A stretch of 64,000 bases of DNA from Nematostella vectensis (taxonomy: Eukaryota > Cnidaria > Anthozoa > Actiniaria > Edwardsiidae): positions 3,978,498 to 4,042,497 of the forward strand of contig NC_064045.1 in assembly GCF_932526225.1 (NCBI RefSeq), given 5' to 3'. Below are positions 28,219 to 37,400 of the stretch, one piece after another. Made by a program: the position numbers and the translations under genes. The notes under the pieces are model-generated. The model was not told the origin of the DNA and searched no databases. It worked only from the letters and a program-made list of their open reading frames with translations. Position 1 is the stretch's first letter. Every line of letters begins with the position of its first letter.

Positions 28219-29209
28219 GAGTAACGAAAGCAGGTTATCAAAAATATACTATTCCACCGATGGATACTGGAAAGGGTATTCAGCTATTTCTAAGTTAGCT
28301 AGTGTCGCTAAAGTCAGTGAAGCCGAGGCTAAGAGGTGGTTTGAAAAACAGGCGTTGTGGCAGATCTATCTCCCAGCTCCAAAGTATGTCCCCAGACCGC
28401 ATTGGACTGTGAATAAACCTAATCAGATTCACCAAGCCGATCTGTTGTTTATGCCCCACGATAACGTAGGCAGAAAAACCTACCGTTACGCGTTGGTCGT
28501 GATTGATATTGCCTCGAGATATAAAGATGCAGAAGCACTGACTACCAAGGATTCGAGTGGAATTGCTAAAGGGTTTGAAAAGATATACTCCAGAAAACTT
28601 AAATGGCCTCATACGGTGATTGTCGATCCGGGGACAGAATTTAGGGGAGAGGTAACGAAGATTATGAAAAAGAAGGGTGTCACCATCCAGCGAAGCGAGG
28701 CTGGGAACCATCGCGCACAGGCTTTTGTCGAACGCGCCAATAGAACACTGGCGGAGAGGTTGTTTTCTCATCAGTATGCTCAAGAAATGATTAGCGATGA
28801 TCGGTCCAGAGTTTGGGTGAAACGATTGCCAGATGTTTTGAAAACTCTGAATAGTCAACCCATAAGAATTACTGGCAAAGAGCCTGCAAAATCTATTGGT
28901 TTGAAAGAGGTTGATATTGATCCTCCAACGTATAAGCGGCCTGTTGGACTTGATGAAGTTAGACTACCACCAGGGGTTAGAGTTAGATATCTATTAGCTC
29001 CTGGAGAAGAGGAAGGAGGTGAACGCAGACGAGCCACAGATCCTATTTGGAGTTTAAAAGTGTTTGATCTATCACGCAGTGTTGTTTCAGTTGGACAGCC
29101 TGTGTTGTACTACCTCTCCGAAGGCGCTCCAAGGAGGTCGTTCGTTAGGGAAGAACTTCAAGTCGTCCCTGAAGATACTGAGCCACCACCTAATAGCGTT
29201 CTGAAATGA
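28217..29209 (+). CDS. Retroviral-type DDE integrase of the Polinton (330 aa)
   Basis: Inserts the linear element DNA into chromosomes. The catalytic triad is visible: D75 in IHQADLLFM, D137 in TVIVDPGTEF and E172 in AFVERANRTLAE, with exactly 35 positions between D137 and E172 as in retroviral integrases. The N-terminal 60 residues are helical and precede a WTVNKPNQ linker. The C-terminal part (about 260-330) with DPIWSLKVFDLSR and SVGQPVLYYL resembles the chromodomain- or SH3-like DNA-binding end. No zinc HHCC motif is obvious. The gene is intact. Its 3' end overlaps the convergent PolB gene by 52 bases, and it is the only plus-strand gene in the right half. Confidence 0.93.
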   Translation: MSNESRLSKIYYSTDGYWKGYSAISKLASVAKVSEAEAKRWFEKQALWQIYLPAPKYVPRPHWTVNKPNQIHQADLLFMPHDNVGRKTYRYALVVIDIASRYKDAEALTTKDSSGIAKGFEKIYSRKLKWPHTVIVDPGTEFRGEVTKIMKKKGVTIQRSEAGNHRAQAFVERANRTLAERLFSHQYAQEMISDDRSRVWVKRLPDVLKTLNSQPIRITGKEPAKSIGLKEVDIDPPTYKRPVGLDEVRLPPGVRVRYLLAPGEEEGGERRRATDPIWSLKVFDLSRSVVSVGQPVLYYLSEGAPRRSFVREELQVVPEDTEPPPNSVLK

Positions 29210-32200
29210 CCGTGAGCGAAGGTGTGAATACCATCATCACAGATGACCCGTTTATCATCCTCATGAGATAGAGCGACCTTGTTCACCGTTTCAGTGTAAA
29301 CATCATGCTTATGACTTCTGATGACATTCATAAGTCTCATCTGAGGTTTCTTACCAAATAAGCAATCCTTGTAGTCATCGAAACCGATGCTCTTCTTGAC
29401 GACTGCTCTCTTGACGCCCTTGCATTTCTTTTCTTCTTTACCTTCATCCATCTTGTACGAGTAAAGTTTGGCCCTCAGTCCTACAAATTCTGTGATTTGC
29501 TGACCCCCAGCCTCATCTTTAAACATTCCGATGACTTTCTTGTTCACACCCACCTCAATACCAGATGGGTGACCCTTCGGAAAGTTGCTGGTGTCGAACA
29601 TGGACCTCACATCCCCGCTGATGTCCTTGTAAAAGTCTTTCGTCTCGATCTCATACATCAGGCTGTCAGTATCAGTGAATAAGAGCTTTGCATCCTCGCC
29701 GTACTTAGGCTTGACGAAGTTGTAGTGGAAATCGTACATGAGCGTCTTACTCAGGTCCAGAATGGACATGCCCAAGTAGACAGGCTTGTTGAAGATCAGC
29801 TTTGTCTTCTTCATGTGGATGGCGGCTAGATTCTCGCAAAAGATGGTGCGATGTTGATAGTTCGGCTTTGATATGAGCTTCTTGGCCTGCTTCTCGTCCG
29901 TCACCAACCGAATGTCCACCCTGTTCCTAATGTTCTCCATAGTCTTACCAAAGACGGAGTTGTTCATTAACTTGAAAAAATCTTTCTCAAAATCGTTTGT
30001 CGCCTTGGCTCTCAGATCGGTGTTCAAGTCAATGTAGGGCTCCAGCCAAGCAGACTCCTCAAAAGTGACACCCCTGTGAATCTTGGTGACTTTTAGCCCA
30101 AAACTCACATAAAGTCTCAGAGTCTCATGGTGGATAACGTACTTTGTCTTGTCGTTAAGGTTTGGGACCAACTTGTCCACATTGCCTAGCCCGATAGATT
30201 CCGGGGCTAGTGGGTAATCGTTGTGTAAGTCATGTAGGTGGTGAGGGTACTCCAAGTCAACCTCCAGAATGCATGGGCGGTCTCTCCAACCTGACAGCTC
30301 TTGGTCACCCATCCACCTGAAACCGTGAGTCGGTAAAGGGTTGCTCATCGCCCAGCCATACAAATTGTTAGCATCAAGGTAGGTGATATATTTTGTGGGT
30401 AGGTCAGGGTCATACTCCTTCATGTAAGGGTTATTTGCCTCCCCATGTCTGTTGCTTATCATGGAGACACCCCCACGGATGCCCTTCTCAATCATGAGCA
30501 ACATGTCATAGTCCGTCAGAAGCTCTAGCCTCACCTTGGTGGTCTTCAACGCTGCATCCCAAGCCAACCCTGGCGCTGTGTAGTACCAAGCGGGGTCCAG
30601 ACCGTAATTCTTGAGACAAACGTCCCTAAAGTTCTCGAAAACGTCAGCTAAAAGCAACACATCCGACTCTAGGTACAGATTGTGGTAATCCCTCATGGTC
30701 CCCATCCCAAAGACCTCCCACACTCTCCGCGCGTGCAGGTGATCCTCCTCCGATATGTCGGTGTCGTTGAGTTTGGAGTGGAATGCCTCTCTCTGTGGGA
30801 GCTGTGTTGCGTCGAGCTTGCTAAAGCCGTCGAACCAGTCGTAAGGGAAAACACCCTTCCTCAACAACAGCTGGAGCTCCTCCCCCTCATAGTACTTCGC
30901 CATGTTTTTGAAGCACTCCCTTGACATATTACCTACTAGACTGTCGAGACTGGCCGACATAAACCTGAAACTGTCGATAAATCTGATATCACGTCTAACA
31001 TCAATCTTGTTGCCCTCCTTGTTCGTGAAACTGTCGACTACAACCTGTTTTGTGAAAGAAATATACTTTTCCTCGTTATTAGGTATACAGTTTATTTTAC
31101 CTTCCGATGTACCAAGGTTCTTGATAAATAGATGGCTGTCGTACCCAGACAGATTGTGAAAGATAACAGGAAAGAACTTTGGAATTTTGTGATCTAAGTT
31201 GCATGCGTTGTGAGCAGCACCTCTGTACTTTCCGGTGAGGTGGCAATGGTCCAAAACCTTGTCTTCCCCTAATTCACCCTCACAGATGTGGCAGTGAGTG
31301 GCGTCGTTATAGGCGATTTTGTCCTTCGGAGTCATTTTCACCTTCTTAGGGAACCTGAACTTATCGTAAATTTTCTTAATGTCTGACTCCAAAGACTCTA
31401 CGAAAAGCTGTGGGATATCTTCGTCTGGAGATTCAGCTGTGTATCGTACAAGCTCGGGTGGGGATATATCTCCGTCGAAACACTTGATGAGATAGCAGAA
31501 ACCAGACGGTTTGTGCTTCTGGTATTGCTTAGTGAAGCTTTTACTCTCATCTGGGGAGCATGTGTCTATATTCTCTGTGAAGCTCTCAAAGTCGGCATAG
31601 ACAACAAAGGGGACACGCATTTTTCTGTTGTAGTTTTTGAATTTAATGTGGGGTAGATTTCCATCCTTATCTATCTTAGGCATCTCTATTCCAACCGCTT
31701 CATGATTGCCGCAGCATTCAGAATGTTTTTCTAATGATTGTTTGCACCGAAACGAGTTCAGACATCTACAGCATAAAAAACGAGTATGATGAAACTCATC
31801 AATTTGAGTAGATACTAATCTCATCATATTCTTTATCCAGCAGTAATGATTCGTCTCATCATCCGAGATGAGAAGTAAGTTGATTGCATTATCTGGATCC
31901 TTCTCACTGATTCTCAATGGATATATTTTGGTTTCGTATCCAAACACATTAACCGTATACTGGTTCTGTTTCTCGAACTTGTCAATCTGTTTTAGTGAGA
32001 CGGGGAACTCTATCCCTGACCAGTCGAATTTCTCAGAGTTCTCTATCATTTGTTTACTGAACCTTTGAGGATCTTTCTCCCTAGGATACACAGCAGAGGT
32101 TACTGCCCACTTGAAACATTCGTGATCATTCTCGTTCTTAACATTGATGATCGCCTTCTTAGACGCTAGTTTCGGCGGCAGCGGAATATAGGAAGACCCA

Positions 32201-33066
32201 GAAAGCGGTTCAAAGGGATCTATGTTGATGTCAAAGTATTCCACTTGGTCAAACTGCCATCCGGAGCCTTGCTTCTGGAACAGCTCAACTAATCCGAGTA
32301 AATAATTTGTCATCGTATCGAACAAATCAGAGAGATCAGTCGACTCTGTCACAATCTCGGGCTTTTCTGTATGAAAATATCCCAGTTCTTCTTCGATCTG
32401 AGCTGTAGCCGGATCCTCTTTTATAAACCCGCAAGTAAAGATAAACTTCACTTTGATAGGCTTTTTTTGTTGACTGATGAGCTCTAAGACTTTCGGTTTG
32501 ATTCTGGCGATGAATGTCTTGGGGTCGTAACCTCTCTGCCCAGCTATTCCGTGGGTTTTAAGATACCCCTTCAACGCCGTCTGTTGTTCCTTGGGTGTGA
32601 AGCGATCTTCCGCCTCCTCGTGTAGACGCTTAATCCTCTCCTTCAGACGTTTGACCCGTTTATCCGCATCCTCTTTGACGGTCTTTTTGATGGGCTCGGG
32701 GACATAAGATAGTATCCAATCCGCAAACTTGTCTAACTCGCTCTTGATCAAGTTGGCCGCCCTGTTTGCAAAATGCTTGAGTGATTGGACGCGGGAACTC
32801 CGTGGGGGTTGGGAGGGTTTTAGAATAGGGACATTAATCTCAGGTATCGGGCCGTCGAGAATACTCTCCGACGTGTTGGACGGGGTAATGCGGGGTGGTC
32901 GTGGCAGCCCTTTGACAAGTTTGGGTAAAGGAACCCGTCGGGGTGGTGGTGGTGGTGACGTGCTGGTCAGCGCCCCGACGAGCTCGTCTCTCCGCATCCA
33001 GTAATATCTTGGGATACCCCGCTCCTTGGCGAGGGCTTTCAGATCTTTCACCTTCAGGTTCTCCAT
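29158..33066 (-). CDS. Protein-primed family B DNA polymerase (1302 aa)
   Basis: Replicates the element. Residues below count from an in-frame ATG at 33084, which would add six residues. The ATG at 33066 is preferred, 18 bases after the promoter box and with the AGAAATGG context. Domains: a SAP-like helix pair (about 7-40), a Pro-rich linker with GPIPEINVP (about 78-86), a conserved-looking C323...H413 region (ECFKWAV, HYCWIKNM) and a C2H2-type finger (438-458). Next come exonuclease motifs ExoI YADFES (D498, E500), ExoII NLSGYDSH (about 644-651) and ExoIII YLESD (804-808), and an endonuclease VII-like Cys/His insert (598-628). The polymerase motifs are YLDANNLYG (D904), KLMNNSVFG (1038-1046) and FTDTDS (D1138, D1140). 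All catalytic residues are present. Confidence 0.95.
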   Translation of the reverse strand: MENLKVKDLKALAKERGIPRYYWMRRDELVGALTSTSPPPPPRRVPLPKLVKGLPRPPRITPSNTSESILDGPIPEINVPILKPSQPPRSSRVQSLKHFANRAANLIKSELDKFADWILSYVPEPIKKTVKEDADKRVKRLKERIKRLHEEAEDRFTPKEQQTALKGYLKTHGIAGQRGYDPKTFIARIKPKVLELISQQKKPIKVKFIFTCGFIKEDPATAQIEEELGYFHTEKPEIVTESTDLSDLFDTMTNYLLGLVELFQKQGSGWQFDQVEYFDINIDPFEPLSGSSYIPLPPKLASKKAIINVKNENDHECFKWAVTSAVYPREKDPQRFSKQMIENSEKFDWSGIEFPVSLKQIDKFEKQNQYTVNVFGYETKIYPLRISEKDPDNAINLLLISDDETNHYCWIKNMMRLVSTQIDEFHHTRFLCCRCLNSFRCKQSLEKHSECCGNHEAVGIEMPKIDKDGNLPHIKFKNYNRKMRVPFVVYADFESFTENIDTCSPDESKSFTKQYQKHKPSGFCYLIKCFDGDISPPELVRYTAESPDEDIPQLFVESLESDIKKIYDKFRFPKKVKMTPKDKIAYNDATHCHICEGELGEDKVLDHCHLTGKYRGAAHNACNLDHKIPKFFPVIFHNLSGYDSHLFIKNLGTSEGKINCIPNNEEKYISFTKQVVVDSFTNKEGNKIDVRRDIRFIDSFRFMSASLDSLVGNMSRECFKNMAKYYEGEELQLLLRKGVFPYDWFDGFSKLDATQLPQREAFHSKLNDTDISEEDHLHARRVWEVFGMGTMRDYHNLYLESDVLLLADVFENFRDVCLKNYGLDPAWYYTAPGLAWDAALKTTKVRLELLTDYDMLLMIEKGIRGGVSMISNRHGEANNPYMKEYDPDLPTKYITYLDANNLYGWAMSNPLPTHGFRWMGDQELSGWRDRPCILEVDLEYPHHLHDLHNDYPLAPESIGLGNVDKLVPNLNDKTKYVIHHETLRLYVSFGLKVTKIHRGVTFEESAWLEPYIDLNTDLRAKATNDFEKDFFKLMNNSVFGKTMENIRNRVDIRLVTDEKQAKKLISKPNYQHRTIFCENLAAIHMKKTKLIFNKPVYLGMSILDLSKTLMYDFHYNFVKPKYGEDAKLLFTDTDSLMYEIETKDFYKDISGDVRSMFDTSNFPKGHPSGIEVGVNKKVIGMFKDEAGGQQITEFVGLRAKLYSYKMDEGKEEKKCKGVKRAVVKKSIGFDDYKDCLFGKKPQMRLMNVIRSHKHDVYTETVNKVALSHEDDKRVICDDGIHTFAHGHFRTLLGGGSVSSGTT

Positions 33067-33084
33067 TTCTATCAAACCAGCCAT

Positions 33085-33094
33085 GTCTTTAAAC
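33085..33094 (-). promoter_or_regulatory. Promoter box of the polymerase gene
   Basis: GTTTAAAGAC, preceded by AAAAGTG and followed by ATG, on the minus strand. It is identical to the TFIIB-like gene's box on the other end of the element. Confidence 0.7.
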
Positions 33095-33123
33095 CACTTT
33101 TCAAAAGCTTTTTTAGATGTGAA

Positions 33124-33157
33124 GCTGAGAGGCTAGCCCTCAGGCTCCCCCTAGGTG
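33124..33157 (-). repeat. Palindromic mini-repeat copy 8 (right end)
   Basis: CCTAGGGGGAGCCTGAGGGC then TAGCCTCTCAGC on the minus strand, corresponding to copies 1 and 2 of the left end merged into one. Confidence 0.7.
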
Positions 33158-33506
33158 CGGCACGTGACAAAGTGATTGACAGGTTTTTGACAAAGTGATT
33201 GACAGGTTTTTTACAAAGTGATTGACAGGTGGGCGTGGTCGTCACGTGACAAAGTGATTGACAGGTTTTTTACAAAGTGATTGACAGGTGGGCGTGGCCG
33301 TCACGTGACAAAGTGATTGACAGGTTCTTGACAAAATGATTGACAGGTGGGCGTGGTCGTCACGTATGTGCAAGGAGTCTTGGGCAAACTCGCGCATGCG
33401 CAGGTCGCGGGGCTTGGCGGAGGTGTGCGTAGACTTTTGCGCCACTTTTGGAATGAAATTTGGGGAGATCAAAAAGTTGCGCCAGCTGCGCCAAAACCCT
33501 ACTACT
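33125..33506. repeat. Right terminal inverted repeat of the Polinton
   Basis: Inverse of the left TIR. The tip (33506 inward, AGTAGTAGGGTTTTGGCG on the minus strand) is identical to the left tip for about 60 bases, followed by diverging sequence and the CACCTGTCAATCACTTTGT sub-repeats with CACGTG linkers. Unit order differs from the left side. Confidence 0.9.
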
Positions 33507-33511
33507 GGTTC
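33507..33511. repeat. Right target-site duplication of the Polinton (GGTTC)
   Basis: Directly follows the right TIR and matches 17137-17141. Confidence 0.7.
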
Positions 33512-33862
33512 TCTATTTAAATGATTTGATTGAGAAAATAGATACATTACCTTGCCTTTAAAAATGTTTAAGTTATCCAAGTAAACTACGTGCAAATTCC
33601 GGCGATAAAATACATTTTTGATTGAAAATATATTTAGGGTAATTGTATGTCATGAAAGTATGTCGTGTGTTAGTACTGGAGGCGCTTATGAATGTAGATA
33701 TCACGCAAATGACCTTCTAAAAGTTTACCCTCTTTCTAATAAAAATGCTTATGAAAATTCCGTTTACTGTATTGATTGCGAGCTCTCTTACTTTTTATAT
33801 TTTGTCAGTGTTATTGTTATGCATTAACGCGCAAATGAAAACAGATTTTCCGTTCCTGATTT
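33507..33862. mobile_element. Right part of the split Tc1/mariner-like transposon
   Basis: Holds the inverted terminal region pairing with 15917-16120. The strings TTTTCATTTG, ATGCATAA, CTCGC-ATCAATACAG and CATTTTTATTA are shared in the same order after inversion. Nothing coding is present. Confidence 0.65.
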
Positions 33863-34413
33863 TCAAAAAGTGTATGAAAAGCAATGAAAAGTAAAAAGGT
33901 AATGAAAAGCAAAAGGTGTAAAAATAGACCCCAAAATCTCCTAAAACACTAAAATGTAAAATAAAAACGAATTCAAGTGTCTAATTATTTTCTTACGGGT
34001 TTGAATGTCGCTTTGTCGTCCATAATTAGCCGTAACAAAATGGAATCTTTACGTTCATGCAATTTCAGCTTCTGCCGGTCGCCATGTTTGTTGAACTTCC
34101 CGCCTCGCCCTAGTCTCTCTCAGTGCATTTAGGTCCTATTGTCTTCTCGACATAATTAATTTTTTTTTATCTTTCGGTTCTTATACAAGAAACTTGAACT
34201 TCTAATTGCTTGAAGACAGCGGTAGGTATCAATACAGCAATTTCTTTCATTTTGTTTTTATGATAAAAAGGTTGGTGCCTGGGACAAAGCCTACCAGGAA
34301 CGCCTGGTAAAGTTTAACTTTCTTGTTCGTGCACTTTTCCTTTATCTAGTAAGCGTATTATTCGTAAATTTTAAGTAATCAAAAGTTCGAAAGACTGTAA
34401 TGGAAAGCACAGT
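33863..34413. other. Region upstream of the RSAD1-like gene
   Basis: A-rich sequence (repeated AATGAAAAG near 33880-33910) followed by the probable promoter and 5' leader of the downstream gene. A five-codon upstream reading frame (ATG at 34400) ends just before the predicted start. No further gene is seen. Confidence 0.4.
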
Positions 34414-37400
34414 ATGAGAAAGGCTGTTCAAGTGAGGAATGCTTTATTTCTAGTAAGGAATGGCGCTTTTCACTGTTCTAGCAAAGGGTTTTTCACAGGC
34501 TCTAAATACATCGACGAAGAAAGCAGAATTTCACCACAACATCAACACGATGCAAAAGAACATGTTAGTGACATGTTCAGATGGAGTAAAGAAGCAACAA
34601 TTTACGTGCACGTGAGTTTCTAAAGCCAGACTGAAATGACATTTGAGTTAATTATAATTCAAAAGACTTTGTTGGCGATCCTTTAAGTTTTTACTTAATT
34701 TGTACTGATTTATTTTCCATTATTATTTTAGTGGCCATATTGCAAATCTCTGTGTTCGTTTTGTAACTTCAATAAATATGTGAGGTATGACAAAAGCTTA
34801 TTTGTATTATCTATCTGTCAGACCCTTGTATATGTTTGTTAGGGTAACGTTAGGGGGTGGGGGCATGCTTCAAATACAAGAACTGTATAAGAAATTATCG
34901 ATGAATTTTCCAGGGAGATTGCAGTAAATGTATGGGAAGTTTCGATTTTTTTGATGGAAGATGAAAGCTAAAAAACGGGAATCTCCCATGAAAACCAGGA
35001 CAGTTGGCAGGAATGATTTTGTCTACATGTATGTCCTGCCTCTGCCGCTGTCTACATGTAAATCCTGCCTCTGCCATATCCCTCACTTAGCTGCCACCCA
35101 TGGTGTCTGTCGACCTACCTGTCTGTCACAATCTTTTTCTCTCTAATCTGTCTGTCTGTCTCATCATCTTCGGCGGCTACCTGCTTTGATAATGTCTTAT
35201 TGCGTCTACAGGCCTGTAGCCAGGGTTTTGAGCGAGGGGGTTCGTTTACCCATTTAGCAGACCGTTTTCTTTTAGGTAGCTCGTCCTGGCTTGCAGTGGT
35301 ACTCAACTTACCTTCGTCAGGACGGACCTTCCAGTCGAGTGGGGTGGTTCTTCCGAACCCCCCCCCCCTCGGCTACGGGCCTGCGTCCATTCGTCCTGTC
35401 CCTATTTCCGTTGCTTTCCTGTGTATTTATGTTGATTGGCTGTGGTTGTCCCTACGCAGTGAGATGTAGAAGGACATGACTACAAAAGCTTTTATGCATT
35501 TTCAAAGATAATATCCGAAGATTACTGCCGGAATCATGCTCAGTTTGTAGCTGATAAATTTTTAGCCCTTTCTAAGGTGAACAGTCTTTTTCTTCTTTTA
35601 TTGCTCAGTAATATGATGGATTATTATAGCTCTCTAATAAAAATGTATAAAAAAGACAAAAAACAATAACAATGTTTTATGGTCTTGTTTATTTGCATCT
35701 AATGTCAACATTTGTTATTTGCTCCTCGCCAGAGAGTTCATAGACCATGAACGAATGAAAAAATGCCTGGTGAAGGAGTGCAAATCCTTATTGGAAATTT
35801 CAGGAGCAAAAACCATCAACTCTGTTTACTTCGGTGGAGGTATGTCCATAAGATTTTATGTTTTTAAAGCAATAAATGTGCCTATCAATCCTGTGCTATC
35901 ACAAGATCTCTGAAATATTATTTTTAATCTCAGGAACCCCATCATTGGCCAAGCCATCCACATTTTCTGCAATACTAGAGTGCCTTCAGCAGAAGGGGGT
36001 GCTAAACCCTAATGCTGAGGTCACCTTGGAAGCGAACCCCACATCTGCTGAGAGTCACAAACTAAGGTGTGGCACTCTTTTACAATTTTAGTGACTACCA
36101 CCTGGGCGGAGGGGGTAGGGGGTCACATATCCCTGAATTTAGTGACTACCACCTGGGCAGAGGGGGTAGGGGGTCACATATTCCTGATTTTAGTGACTAC
36201 CACCTGGGCGGAGGGGGTAGGGGGTCACATATTCCTGATTTTAGTGACTACCACTTGATAGGCATATTCCTATTGACAAAATAGCAAATTGGATGTGGCC
36301 AACAGCATTCTAAACCCTAAATCATAAAAGATTTAGGTTTTCTAAACCTAATTTCTGATATTTTACAAAAATAGTGTTTGTATTAAATTTTTTTAAGAAT
36401 CTATTTCTTGACTATAACTTGCTTAAACCACACTGGAACACCCTAAGTGATACATTTTTTAAGGCAACTTGTACACCATAAGGGAGGGATTTAAGCATAT
36501 TTGACTTTATGTAGAAGTCCCCCCCCCCGGGATGATGGCATATGCTGTCAATTTTGGCTCATAAGGTACACTGCCAGGAGAAGTTTTTTTTTTAGCATTT
36601 ACTACTCACTGAAACAGTAAAATTTCTATGTATATTTTAAGGGCAATAAAATTCCTTAACTATGGTATGAATATGCCAACAAAGATTCATTTGTTGTTTG
36701 AAAAACTTTGATAAAAAACAAAACTGTCTTCTATTTTAGAGACTTCAAAACAGCTGGTATCAATAGGCTTTCACTGGGAGTTCAGGTGATATTTAATTAT
36801 TGTTTATTATTAATTCAACACAAAAGCAGTACTTTCTCATTTTTTTTTTACTTTGAGGCTATTGTTTTTGTTTTTGTTTCTGAGATTAAGATAACTATGT
36901 TTCAGACTTCTTTCTCCATTTTTATAAATAGTTCTAGAAAACTGCACCAAAAAAGGCACCTTTTACTAGAGACTATAAGCAAGTTTAAAATATTTTGTTT
37001 TCTATTTATAGCTTTTTCCCTTCAGAACTAAAATAAAAGAATAATGTCCTTGGCCCTTCAAATATTTAACACCAAAATAATTTTGAAGTTTTAACACTTT
37101 GTTAGACAAAACTCTTTTTATTTGCAGTCACTGTCAGAAGATGAGCTAGCTGTTCTTGGAAGACAGGGTTCTTGCCTGGAATCATTGAAGTCACTTGATA
37201 TGGCTAAGGTGTTGTTTCCAGGTAGAGTGTCTGTAGACTTGATGTTCGGACGCCCAAAACAAACAGCGCCAGAATGGGAGAGAGAGCTAGAAGAGGTATG
37301 AATTAACAATAATAACATTAACAATGATAATATGTATACGCTAACCTTATTGTTTATTTATCATGGATAGTTTTCTATAAATGGCAAATGCAGGAGAGCT

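Larger units (their letters stand above)
17142..33506. mobile_element. Polinton/Maverick element, apparently full length, 16365 bp
   Basis: The element starts AGTAGTAGGGTTTTGGCG and ends with the exact inverse. It encodes the diagnostic Polinton set: protein-primed PolB, retroviral-type integrase, A32/FtsK-like packaging ATPase, double jelly-roll major capsid protein and a penton-like minor capsid protein, plus several small structural-looking proteins. It also carries three extra plus-strand genes near the left end (TFIIB-like, ankyrin, Cys/His repeat). All main genes are free of stops and frameshifts, and the two TIR tips are identical over about the first 60 bases, so the insertion is probably young. 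Genes are packed with gaps of a few tens of bases. A protease gene was not found. Confidence 0.95.
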
